This document shows, piece by piece, positions 1 to 7,833 of a stretch of DNA of 64,000 nucleotides. This stretch comes from JAGQOZ01 sp041399205 (GTDB lineage: Bacteria > Planctomycetota > Planctomycetia > Pirellulales > Pirellulaceae). A model generated the notes under the pieces. The model did no database searches. It was not told the origin of the DNA and saw only the letters and a list, made by a program, of their open reading frames with translations. How positions within the stretch are numbered: the stretch's first letter is position 1; every line of letters starts with the position of its first letter. The DNA lies in assembly GCA_041399205.1 (NCBI GenBank), contig JAWKTK010000017.1, positions 1-64,000 of the forward strand, given 5' to 3'. A program made the translations under genes and the position numbers.

Positions 1-28
1 GAACATGATGCGGGCCGAAGACGCCTGA
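1..28 (+). pseudogene. 3' end of a REP-associated transposase (RAYT) copy, cut by the window edge
   Basis: Only the last eight codons (NMMRAEDA then stop) are visible. They align with the end of the decayed RAYT on the minus strand at 49.8-50.2 kb (GANMMLPERID), and the DNA match continues past the stop to about position 195. The copy may be intact upstream of the window or decayed; this cannot be seen. The call rests on the repeat match, not on a domain. Confidence 0.35.
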
Positions 29-49
29 CCAACAGCGACTCTTGCTACA

Positions 50-197
50 CTTTCGACTGACTAGCAACCGCTAGTCGGTTTCTGCATGAGCCCATGCTGG
101 CATCTCGTTGACACAACTCTGTCATTGACCGCTTTAGAACAAGCCATTTCACCGTCGGCACTATGCTTGCGCCCTTGTCGGCATTCTGTTCCAGCCA
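50..197 (+). repeat. RAYT-flanking repeat, copy 1
   Basis: About 140 bp, beginning near gactagcaaccgctagt and ending near the gcattctgttcc motif, match the reverse complement of 49663-49790 with scattered differences. In both places the block lies directly downstream of the RAYT stop codon, as expected for the non-coding end of a REP/RAYT-type element. The remainder up to 531 holds nothing recognisable; the short ORFs in it look like chance. Confidence 0.55.
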
Positions 198-531
198 TTG
201 CCCTTGGCCAAGTCCCTTCTGAATCAGGCCTTTCAGGCGAATGGCACAGCACGTGCGATGTCTTCTTGTTCAGCCAGAACATTCTCACTAATATGCGGGT
301 GTCCCTGTTGGACTCCCTCTAGTTCGTCTTGGCGAACCCAACGAACAGCTGTCACCTTGGTACAAACAGCTAACGAAACACTCGACTATGGGATCGCAGG
401 CATTGCAATGGCTGGGCGAGCATTTCGGCGACGACTGGGGCGAACCAAGCGATGCAACGAAGCCGCCGACATTGCATTAATTAAATAGCAAGCTCTTACT
501 CGGCGGCTCGCTGATCGCCGTCGTTCGCCGA

Positions 532-783
532 CTAAAGAATTCGAAAATCGGTAATCTCAACGATCATCGACTCAGTGTCGATCAAGAAGAACGCACGAAG
601 GGGGTGCTGGTCGATGTAGTACAAACCCTCGGATAGAAAACTTCCTTTTTCGGCTGGATCATTTTCCAACTGACGTCGAATTGCTTCCGCTGCTTGCAAC
701 ACCAACACTGCTGACCCCACGACTTCCGCGATTCGTAAAAGCTCTGCTGCGGCGTCCAGTGAAAATTCAACATCGTATATCAC
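532..783 (-). CDS. Small toxin-like protein of a candidate toxin-antitoxin pair
   Basis: The protein has 83 aa if it starts at the GTG whose last bases overlap the TGA of the upstream gene (GTGA, a 4-base overlap typical of translational coupling). A longer reading from 825 is possible but would overlap the partner by 46 bases. The C-terminal half (PLRAFFLIDTES, then IVEITDFRIL) resembles the end of ParE/RelE-like small toxins or planctomycete DUF proteins, where a hydrophobic strand pair closes the fold. The catalytic identity cannot be assigned. Gene order (antitoxin first, overlapping toxin second) and sizes support a TA-like module next to mobile DNA; function is inferred only. Confidence 0.6.
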   Translation of the reverse strand: MIYDVEFSLDAAAELLRIAEVVGSAVLVLQAAEAIRRQLENDPAEKGSFLSEGLYYIDQHPLRAFFLIDTESMIVEITDFRIL

Positions 784-998
784 TTGGCGAATCCGTCCCT
801 GACTTTCGCCGCCACTTGAGCCCAAGACAGACGCTTTCCATCTTGGCTCGCTCGGCTTCGTGCTCGTTCAATCTCCGTCTCGGTAGGAGGACGTCGAACA
901 ACGCCAATCGTATGCCCCTGCGCATCGACCAGCTCGATCGGACCCTCACTGCTTCGGATTCGTTCGGCAATTTCTTCGGCAATAGCTACTTTTGTCAT
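780..998 (-). CDS. Small antitoxin-like protein, upstream partner of the gene at 532
   Basis: A 72-aa protein with an ATG start preceded by AAGGAG seven bases upstream (reading the minus strand), a strong ribosome site. The N-terminal half (ELVDAQGHTIGVV) looks like the short beta-rich start of small planctomycete and cyanobacterial antitoxin-like proteins, followed by a helical, charged segment (ETEIERARSRA). The stop overlaps the start of the next gene. The role is inferred from size, order and overlap; no DNA-binding motif can be named with confidence. Confidence 0.6.
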   Translation of the reverse strand: MTKVAIAEEIAERIRSSEGPIELVDAQGHTIGVVRRPPTETEIERARSRASQDGKRLSWAQVAAKVRDGFAK

Positions 999-1499
999 GA
1001 TTTGCTCCTTGGCTGCCGTTATTCTATCTTCAAATGGGACGTTCGGCTACACTGAACCACTGGCCCGCGACGCTCCGCCCCCCCCAAAAAAAAGCAGTCG
1101 GCGAACCATTAAGGCTTTGACTTCGCGACCAAATGCGAGGACTCTCCGGTCCAGGATGGTGGCGAGGAAGATTCGGCTTGAAGGCTGAGAGACGAGCCGA
1201 AGGTCAAGGCCTCTGTTCAAGAAGCCCGGTGAAGTGGCAGGCCCGTTTCCATTTCCATATGGGTAACGGTTCGAACCAGACGAGATCCCGTTGATGTGCA
1301 AATGAGGTTGGGCAATCGGATGGACGTTCGCAATGCTTCATCAAGGGCGTTGGTGTGGGGATGCAGTGTGAAGGGGCGTAGTGATTGCCGCGAAATCGTC
1401 GGTTCGTAGCGGTGATTTTGTTGGTCAGCGCGTACTTCGAGCGAGCACCGAGGCGATCGGTGTTTTTGGAGTTCGTGTTTTTCGGTTGACACATGGTTG
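999..1499. other. Gene-free stretch between the TA-like pair and the IS91-type element
   Basis: No convincing gene. Both strands carry overlapping short ORFs without recognisable motifs. The part nearest 1500 is probably the 3' non-coding end of the IS91-type element, whose termini lack long inverted repeats and cannot be set from sequence alone. A C8-A8 run lies around 1078-1092. Confidence 0.4.
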
Positions 1500-2630
1500 T
1501 CATCCTGAATCCAGATAGTTCAAAGAGTGGTCGGGAAGTGGCTTCCACGGGACATGCGAAATGGCGATGACCGACAATGGGCCTCCGCAGTGAGCACAGC
1601 GAACGATGCAAGGCGGTGCTTTTTCTTTCGTCGCGTGTCCGCTGCCGAGCCAATAGCGCCAACCCAAGAAGAGCCAGACGAGCCACTTCACCAAATCGAA
1701 ACCGATCTTCGAATTTGAGCTCATCCATCCCGAGTACCGCACCTTCTGAAATCCACGAGGCAACGTGTGCTGCAGGAAGCCTCGGACGAATTCGGTTCCT
1801 TCCACGGATCGCGTTTGGGGTTTCTTGCTGCCCGTTGGCGTGTAGCGAAAGGTGACCATCTTTTGGTCACATGAAACAATGCGATGATCGCTGATCGCCA
1901 CGCGGTAAACATACGGAGCCAGATATTTCAGAGCCGCCTGTCCGTCGCCAACCGGCTTGATATCGACAACCCATTTTTGTTTCCATGCTTCGGCAGGAAT
2001 CGAATCGTACAACTTTTCCTGACGCATGCAGTCTGCGAACTTGGCTTTGTAAATTCGAATCGCCGCCGCATGTGGAAACAGAAAGTTTTCGGGAGTCGAA
2101 AGCCATTCCGTTCGATCATCCGAAACGCCTCCACCGGGCACGATGTAATGGACGTGAGGATGATACACCATCGGGTCTCGCGCCCAAGTGTGCAAGACTC
2201 CGAAGAAGCCCGCGTTCGAACAACCAAGATACTTCGGATTGGAAAGCAGCGCAGAAATCGTTTCTCGGCTGGCCTGAAACAAAGCGCCGTAGCCGATTCG
2301 CTGGTGACCGCGCAGCACTTCACGCACGGCGGAAGGAACCGTGAAAGTGACCAGAAAATGGTGCACCGGCATCAATCGCTTGGTTTGCTTGGCGAGCCAC
2401 TTTTGCGTCTTATCAACTTGGCACGTCGTGCAATGTCGATTGCCGCACGATCGTCCCACCCAATGCGTTTTGCCACATTGTTGGCACCCGAACCAGACTG
2501 AACCCAAGAACCCCGTTCTGCAACGCGTGATTGCTTGCAGAACCTTGAGATGGCCCGTCGGGATGCGATCGCCAAACGTTTGCAAGTACGCCGGTGCGTG
2601 CTGCCTGATGCAGTCCGCAACCGAAGGCAT
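1500..2630 (-). CDS. IS91-family transposase (HUH/Y2-type rolling-circle)
   Basis: A 376-aa protein of the length usual for IS91/IS801-type transposases. Domains in order: an N-terminal zinc-binding region with cysteines at about 49, 52, 62, 67 and 70 (GCQQCGK, CGNRHCTTC); the HUH motif HPHVHYIVPGGG at about 157-168, which binds the catalytic metal; and KYLAPYVYR at about 235-243, carrying the tyrosines that nick DNA in this family; then a C-terminal CAHCGGPL zinc pair. It starts five bases after the stop of the upstream tyrosine recombinase, the arrangement of two-gene IS91 elements. No frame breaks are seen, so the element may be functional. Confidence 0.9.
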   Translation of the reverse strand: MPSVADCIRQHAPAYLQTFGDRIPTGHLKVLQAITRCRTGFLGSVWFGCQQCGKTHWVGRSCGNRHCTTCQVDKTQKWLAKQTKRLMPVHHFLVTFTVPSAVREVLRGHQRIGYGALFQASRETISALLSNPKYLGCSNAGFFGVLHTWARDPMVYHPHVHYIVPGGGVSDDRTEWLSTPENFLFPHAAAIRIYKAKFADCMRQEKLYDSIPAEAWKQKWVVDIKPVGDGQAALKYLAPYVYRVAISDHRIVSCDQKMVTFRYTPTGSKKPQTRSVEGTEFVRGFLQHTLPRGFQKVRYSGWMSSNSKIGFDLVKWLVWLFLGWRYWLGSGHATKEKAPPCIVRCAHCGGPLSVIAISHVPWKPLPDHSLNYLDSG

Positions 2631-2635
2631 GACCG

Positions 2636-3550
2636 CTATTGCACCGAATCGCGTTGAAAGACCTGTTCGATCTTTTCGCGAGCGTTTGCCTCGGCCGTTT
2701 CGGTTAAATGCAAGTAGATCATGGTTGTTTGCAAGCTGCTATGGCCGAGATACTTTTGAATGATTCGTAGCGAAACACCCGCTTCCAGAAGGTGCGTCGC
2801 GTAGGAATGTCTGAGCGTGTGAATGTGAATCTTTTTGCGAAAGTTCAACTGTTCGACGATCTGCTTCATGGGCTTTTGTACCGTTGTGGTGGCCATGGGC
2901 TTGGTGTTGGTCGCCGCTTGCCGATGATTGCGTCCTTCAGCGGGAAAGAGTAACTTCGGATTGCGATGCGTGATCCAGTGTTCTCGTAGGATTTTCAAGG
3001 TGGAGCTGGGCAGCGGGATATAGCGATCCTTCGCTCCTTTGCCGCGATGGATGTGTACCATCATGCGTTGCGAATCGATATCGCCAACTTGCAGGTACAG
3101 CGCTTCTTCGAGTCTCAATCCCATGGAATAGACAGTCCAGTAAAACGTCGCGAGACGAGGCACACGTACGGCGTCGATGATCTGATGCACCTGCTCGATG
3201 GTCAGCACTTCGGGCAGCGTTTTGACGTTTTGCAGTTTCATTTGAGCGAGCGTTTTCCATTTGCGTTTACAGGTTCTGGTATAGAAGAACTTGATGCCCG
3301 AGTACGCGACTCGCAGCGAGCCATAGGCGAAGTGGCGTTCGTTTTTTAGATGGAGAAAGAAGCGGCGAAGCTGATCTTCGGTCACCTTGTCCGGCGACCT
3401 TTCACAGAAGTCGGCGAGTTGTCGAACACTCCGCAAATAGCCATGGACGGTCCGTTGTCCCATGCCTGCCAGATACAGGTCGTCTTCCATTCTTTTGTAG
3501 AGCTTGCCGTGAAAGAACTTCGAATGAACTGGATTGTTGTAATCGACCAC
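2636..3550 (-). CDS. Tyrosine recombinase (phage-integrase family) of the IS91-type element
   Basis: The C-terminal catalytic domain is complete: the first arginine in GLRLEEALYLQ, then HTLRHSYATHLLEAG (H-x-x-R), LGHSSLQTTMIYLH (the second histidine and the nucleophile tyrosine). The N-terminal SAM-like core-binding domain covers about residues 25-110. The start chosen is GTG at 3550 because AAGGAG lies eight bases upstream; an ORF continues to 3619 but would add a stretch without a ribosome site. The result is 304 aa, normal for XerC/D-like enzymes. It is paired with the transposase downstream. It resembles Xer/IntI recombinases, but nothing ties it to an integron platform here. Confidence 0.85.
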   Translation of the reverse strand: MVDYNNPVHSKFFHGKLYKRMEDDLYLAGMGQRTVHGYLRSVRQLADFCERSPDKVTEDQLRRFFLHLKNERHFAYGSLRVAYSGIKFFYTRTCKRKWKTLAQMKLQNVKTLPEVLTIEQVHQIIDAVRVPRLATFYWTVYSMGLRLEEALYLQVGDIDSQRMMVHIHRGKGAKDRYIPLPSSTLKILREHWITHRNPKLLFPAEGRNHRQAATNTKPMATTTVQKPMKQIVEQLNFRKKIHIHTLRHSYATHLLEAGVSLRIIQKYLGHSSLQTTMIYLHLTETAEANAREKIEQVFQRDSVQ

Positions 3551-3736
3551 TTTGAAATCTCCTTGTTGAGAAAGAAACAGAAAAACAACAAGGAAAGATG
3601 GGATACAAAACGCCAACACGAACTATTGCAAATCGATTCCCGATTCGATTAGACTCAATGCAAGAAAACAACTGCCGCGCAGCGGCTTACTTGAACCAAG
3701 TCGTGAACCGAAGCGGCGAAGTCGGGCGGTTTTGAA

Positions 3737-4276
3737 ATGGAAAATTTTTCGTCGCCGCTCGGTTACGGTCACCGTTACCCGACTGAAATGATGGACCCAC
3801 TCGTTGATGACATTGCGTCGTACTTTCCGGTGCAACCAATTCCAACTGCTCGCGATGCAATCATCGACACTTACATGGTCGAACACCTGTATGAAATCCT
3901 CGGTGGTAAACCGTGGCCAAATTTAACCCCTGTCGAATGCCGACAATGCTCGGATGGTTTCACGTTTCTGACTCCAATCGGATTGCATTACTATCTCCCT
4001 GCCTACATGACCGCCGAGGTTGTTGACGCTGAGGAGGCCGATGTCGTGATCGACTCGCTGATTGGCCTGTTTCAGCGTGGTCGATTCTATCGTGACGATC
4101 GCTATCTCGACTTTTGGCGTCTGTTTACCGATGATCAGCTTGGGGTGATTCGCCGTTGGTTAGATCATTACGAGACTGCATACGACTTCAACGATTGCAC
4201 CCAGTCTGAGGTTGCGACCGCAAGGGCATGGCTCGATACTGTGTCCGGCGCACGTCACTCGCAGAATGGCGGGTAA
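3737..4276 (+). CDS. DUF6714-like hypothetical protein
   Basis: A 179-aa soluble protein. The middle (FLTPIGLHYYLPAYMTA) and the late segment (FTDDQLGVIRRWLDHY) match the pattern of DUF6714-type proteins, in which an acid-rich protein contains a conserved FxxYLPAxM core and a C-terminal helix. No signal peptide, membrane segment or catalytic motif is visible. It stands alone between the IS91 element and a repeat-rich stretch, an accessory setting. Family assignment is from memory of the pattern and not certain; function unknown. Confidence 0.6.
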   Translation: MENFSSPLGYGHRYPTEMMDPLVDDIASYFPVQPIPTARDAIIDTYMVEHLYEILGGKPWPNLTPVECRQCSDGFTFLTPIGLHYYLPAYMTAEVVDAEEADVVIDSLIGLFQRGRFYRDDRYLDFWRLFTDDQLGVIRRWLDHYETAYDFNDCTQSEVATARAWLDTVSGARHSQNGG

Positions 4277-4361
4277 TCCAAGCGATCGGGATAGGAGCCC
4301 GGTTACCCATGGATATCAGTTGGTGCCATCCATCAAGAGCACTTATCCATTAAGAGCACTT

Positions 4362-4725
4362 CTCCGCCCGCCGGGCGGAGGCCAGGTGGGACGAAATAGC
4401 TCCTGATTGGTGCATAACGCAGATGTACTTACACGGCGCTGGTCACTGGGAAGGACGTTCTAGTCGATTGTAATTTTGGGCGTCTTCCAGTGTCTGCATG
4501 TTTCGCCCGCCGGGCTGAACGGGGCTTGAGCAGAACGATGCCCGGTGGCTGACGCACACCGGCAAAGATGCTTCGCCCGCCGGGCGGAGCAGACCGTAGG
4601 CAAAATGAGGATGACAATACTGAGTGCATGGCACCTTCCAGCCCTGAGTGCATGGCACCTTCAAGCAAATTGTAGGCAAAAAGAGGATTAGCACAGAGAT
4701 GGCTGACACCTTTATTGCGTTCCCA
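4362..4725 (-). repeat. Composite GC-rich dispersed repeat, copy 1
   Basis: The reverse complement of this stretch matches 47176-47300 and 47384-47560: the blocks gaacgcaataaaggtgtca, ctctgtgctaa, ctttgccggtgtgcg, tcagccaccgg and gcccgttcagccc occur in the same order. It begins with a perfect palindrome, ctccgcccgccgggcggag at 4362-4380. A direct repeat of tgagtgcatggcacctt occurs twice at about 4620-4665. It has no coding capacity that survives in the other copies, so it is a non-coding repeat or a decayed mobile unit. The surrounding 4277-5100 contains no gene. Confidence 0.6.
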
Positions 4726-5100
4726 GCTTGGTTGATCGCAGATGCGTTTTCGAACCACGAATAATGGATCTCGTTTCTCGCCAAAGTAACACGCAAACTG
4801 AATCTCAGGGCGTCAAACTACAAGAAACGGACAGACGCTATGTCAGGGCATGAATGGAAACCAGCCCATTTGTTCGGGCGTTAGTTTCACGGTCAAATCC
4901 TTTCGAAAAAAGACCACCGGTCCCGAAGGACCGGCGGCGCCCTCTGTGCCAACAATCGCCCAAAATTGTGCCGCTGAAGCTTTCGAAAAACAGATCGAGA
5001 CTGTCTCGATGATGACCAACCATAAAGTCAAATACATTTAACTTCCGGTTCACCCCAATACCGTCAATGCAATCCGGGGCGTACCACACGACGTGTTCGC

Positions 5101-6357
5101 CTAGATTCCGGGAGTCGACCCAGATTCGCGGGCATCTTTGGGGCGAAGTTCTTCTTCTGCAGGATCGGGATTAAAGTCACGAGGCGGTGATCTGTCGGGA
5201 CTGAATTCGGGCGGAGGTCCGTTGGGGCGGTGGTCAAAACCGTCCGGTGGACCGGGCCGTCCACCTCGAGCCCCACCGCCGCGTCGACCATCTCCGCCAC
5301 GTCTGCCGTCATCGCGTCTGCCGTCATCGCGTCGGCCGTCATCGCGTCGGCCGTCTGGGTCACGACGCCGTTCGCCGTTTTCTTCGCCACGAAAGTCAAA
5401 TGGTGGTCCGAAACGTCGCCCCGGTCGACCACCTCGGCCTCGATCAAATCCCATCGACTGAAAATACCGGCGTCGCAATTCGTATTGCATGCGTTCGGCC
5501 GGCAGTCGTTCCAGCATTTCGCGATCTTCTTGAGGTAATTCGGCAAAGAACTTTTCCAAATCTTCTGGCGCGAATTCGGGCGGCGGACGTCGCATAAACA
5601 TGGCCGCTCGAACCAAGTCTTCGACGCGTTCGGTTCGCTGCTGCAAATCGGCTTCACTATTCAATCGGTCCTTTACATTGGCCGGCAACGAATTGACAAA
5701 GCGATCCAATTCTTCTTCCGTCGGTTTCAGCGACATCAATAATTGTCCACCTCGACCCGCATTACTCATCAACAAGAAACGTCGACGAGCTGTTTCATCG
5801 GGAATCTGTTCTAACAATTGACGCCGATCCGACGGTAGCTTAGCCATCCATTCGGCTTCGCGATCCTTCACAAGTGAATCGATCCATTCACCCACGTCTT
5901 CCATGCGAATTTCTTGACCGAAACTTCGCCGAAAATTCTGGTCCGCCGCTTCTTGTTTAATCCGCTTGATCTCAGCCAGCCGTTCCGCCGCAGGCATCTG
6001 CAACAATTCCGCTCGCTTACTGGCGCTCAGCGTTTTCAACCATTCGTGATAACGCTGTAGCACGCCCACTAATCGTTCTGAATCTTCATGTTCTGAAATC
6101 TGAGAATGTAGCTGCCGCAAATGGTCTTGTTCGGCGGGATCCAGTTCTTGAAACCGATCCCATTTGTTTTGCAGGTCTCGCTTCTGTTCGGCGGATAGAC
6201 CAGCGATTTTTTCGGCTCGAACCGATTTATCATCGGCCAACGCGTTGGACGACATGCCCGAGCACGCCAGCAGTAGGACGCCTAGCCGAAGCAAATTCAG
6301 ACGCTTGTTCGAAGCAGCGGTTTTGGAATTTTGGGAAACTGCGGCTCGCACGTTCAT
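5101..6357 (-). CDS. Secreted/periplasmic helical protein with Arg-Asp-Gly-rich tail, third gene of an ECF operon
   Basis: A 418-aa protein with an N-terminal signal (hydrophobic LLRLGVLLLACSGMSSNALA, ending at about residue 41). The body is strongly helical and charged with repeated segments such as LSAEQKRDLQ, LDPAEQDHLR and LPQEDREMLERLP, like planctomycete proteins with DUF3106-like repeats. The tail from about 310 is low complexity, with RRDDG repeated, encoded by 15-base DNA repeats near 5305-5355. GAGGT lies seven bases before the ATG, which follows the anti-sigma stop almost directly. It may act as the extracytoplasmic sensor or target of the sigma system; that is inference from order. 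Confidence 0.75.
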   Translation of the reverse strand: MNVRAAVSQNSKTAASNKRLNLLRLGVLLLACSGMSSNALADDKSVRAEKIAGLSAEQKRDLQNKWDRFQELDPAEQDHLRQLHSQISEHEDSERLVGVLQRYHEWLKTLSASKRAELLQMPAAERLAEIKRIKQEAADQNFRRSFGQEIRMEDVGEWIDSLVKDREAEWMAKLPSDRRQLLEQIPDETARRRFLLMSNAGRGGQLLMSLKPTEEELDRFVNSLPANVKDRLNSEADLQQRTERVEDLVRAAMFMRRPPPEFAPEDLEKFFAELPQEDREMLERLPAERMQYELRRRYFQSMGFDRGRGGRPGRRFGPPFDFRGEENGERRRDPDGRRDDGRRDDGRRDDGRRGGDGRRGGGARGGRPGPPDGFDHRPNGPPPEFSPDRSPPRDFNPDPAEEELRPKDARESGSTPGI

Positions 6358-6361
6358 TGAT

Positions 6362-6850
6362 CTACCTCGTCCGAAAAAGCCCTTCTTGGTCTAAGCTCAA
6401 TAGAAAATCAATGTCATCAATGGTGCGGTACATGTCGACGTTTTCAATGACGGGCAGGTCTTCTACCAGTTGGCGATCATGGCGTCCCAGCCATGATCGG
6501 AATCCCCAGAAGCTGCCGGCACAGACCATCAATGCGACGGACCAGCCGAGCCATTGCAGTCGAGTCCGTTTGCGATGAAACGCCGTGGTGGCGGCCATTA
6601 AATCGTCTGATGCTTTGACGGCGACCATTTCGATGGTGGTTTTGGTGAACGATTCCGTCGCCACTTCTCGAGGCAATTCATCCAATAAATCCCAAGACCG
6701 TTGCAGCTTTTGCAGCTGGTTTTGGAACTGCGCATCGGACATCAAGCGGTCTTCCAATTGCCGCACTTGATCGGCATCTAGTTCGCCATCCAAATAGGCA
6801 ACCAGTTGTTCCAGGTCGGCGTCTTGGTTTTTGGGTATTTTGTCGTTCAT
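6362..6850 (-). CDS. Membrane anti-sigma factor of the ECF operon
   Basis: A 162-aa protein from the ATG reading MNDKIPKN; an earlier in-frame start would overlap the sigma gene. The N-terminal cytoplasmic domain (LVAYLDGELDADQVRQLEDR) is the anti-sigma signature found in planctomycete and RseA/ChrR-like regulators, without an obvious HxxxCxxC zinc site. A single membrane segment lies at about residues 97-115 (WLGWSVALMVCAGSFWGF). It would hold the sigma factor encoded upstream at the membrane. It is followed directly by the secreted protein gene, so the three genes probably form one transcript. Confidence 0.8.
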   Translation of the reverse strand: MNDKIPKNQDADLEQLVAYLDGELDADQVRQLEDRLMSDAQFQNQLQKLQRSWDLLDELPREVATESFTKTTIEMVAVKASDDLMAATTAFHRKRTRLQWLGWSVALMVCAGSFWGFRSWLGRHDRQLVEDLPVIENVDMYRTIDDIDFLLSLDQEGLFRTR

Positions 6851-6893
6851 GACCGATTCTTTCGTGTCCGAAATTATTTTTCGTATCCGAAAA

Positions 6894-7538
6894 CTACTCC
6901 ACACTGTCTGCCGGTAACGTGCCGTCTTGGATGTAGGGCTCCAACGCCAGGCGTAAATTCGTTCTAGCTCGCGAAAGCAACGATTTGATTGCCGGCACCG
7001 TCAAGTCCATGGTTTCGGCGATATCGATGTAGCTCATGCCTTCAAACTTGGACAATAGCACGGCCATGCGTTGGCGTTCGTTCAGTGACTCCATGGCCAA
7101 CTTCACCATTTCCGCTCGTTCCACTTTGTCCAACTGTCTGGCGGGCATGGCGCCGCTGGCCGCTTCAGCCATATGCTCCAACGGATTGGCTGCCACCGCA
7201 CCGGAATCTCCAATCACGTTGACTTCTTTTCGACGCGAACGGCTGCGTCTGGCATTGCTGGCTACATTGTTGGCAATCGTAAACAACCACGTGGCAAACT
7301 TGGCTGTTGGTTCGTAATTCTTTCTGGCTCGGTAAACTCGCAAAAAAACGTCCTGGGCCAAATCTTCCGCTTGCTGCTGGCTACCGACCAAATTTCTCAG
7401 CACATGCAGCAGACGGTTTTGATAGCGTCTTACCAATTCTTCAAACGCAGCGGCATCGTCGTTCCGGACACGCATCATCAGCCGCGCGTCTGGGTCGAGC
7501 GAATCGAGGTTCAGTCGAGGTGATTCGGTGGTGACCAA
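6894..7538 (-). CDS. ECF-type RNA polymerase sigma factor (RpoE-like)
   Basis: A 214-aa protein. Region 2 spans about residues 33-105 (EELVRRYQNRLLHVL, EDLAQDVFLRVYRAR, TWLFTIANNVASN) and region 4 about 150-200 (LNERQRMAVLLSKFEGMSY, VPAIKSLLSRARTNLR). The start is TTG with GAGG nine bases upstream; no ATG or GTG fits the reading frame ahead of region 2. Its stop lies 44 bases before the anti-sigma start. It is expected to bind core polymerase and direct expression of a small regulon, probably including its own operon. Confidence 0.9.
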   Translation of the reverse strand: MVTTESPRLNLDSLDPDARLMMRVRNDDAAAFEELVRRYQNRLLHVLRNLVGSQQQAEDLAQDVFLRVYRARKNYEPTAKFATWLFTIANNVASNARRSRSRRKEVNVIGDSGAVAANPLEHMAEAASGAMPARQLDKVERAEMVKLAMESLNERQRMAVLLSKFEGMSYIDIAETMDLTVPAIKSLLSRARTNLRLALEPYIQDGTLPADSVE

Positions 7539-7833
7539 TTCCGTAGCCTCTTTTTGGTTACAAGACGTTCGTGGCGAAGTGAGACGATTGACGCAAGTTT
7601 AAGCGAGTTAACCACGTTCGCCAATTGCCTCGTTTGTCAATCCCTGTCCGCTAGGTGTACTTATTGAACACGCGAATGGACGTCAAGTTTCTGCGAAAAA
7701 TTGATTTCGGCCGCCGGTTTCTGCATTTCGGCTCGGTAATGTCCCTGCGACGATTGCAGGAATTATGGTATTATCGTTCGCCAAGTTTTTCGCTCATTCC
7801 AACCAATGCAAAAGGACGGTGAAACCAGTCATC

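Larger units (their letters stand above)
1500..3625 (-). mobile_element. IS91-family element carrying a recombinase-transposase pair
   Basis: Two co-directional genes separated by five bases, a tyrosine recombinase and an HUH transposase, form a unit known from the IS91 group. Such elements move by rolling circle, leave no target duplication and have no long terminal inverted repeats, so the limits given are those of the coding part plus the upstream leader and are approximate. Confidence 0.7.

Noticed and set aside
1260..1285. ggttcgaacc motif as a tRNA T-arm
   Set aside because: No acceptor, D-arm or anticodon stem can be formed around it on either strand.
1204..1728. 174-codon minus-strand ORF downstream of and overlapping the IS91 transposase
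   Set aside because: It overlaps the transposase 3' end in another frame and continues into its non-coding end; no family motif.
2636..3550. Reading the recombinase as an integron integrase (intI) for the attC-like sites
   Set aside because: It is co-operonic with an IS91 transposase, 43 kb from the sites, and no IntI-specific insert between the catalytic motifs was recognised.
5138..5597. Plus-strand ORFs opposite the Arg/Asp/Gly-rich tail
   Set aside because: Pro/Ser/Arg-rich peptides such as RLPSSRLPSSRRPSS are the antisense reading of the 15-base repeat in the real gene.
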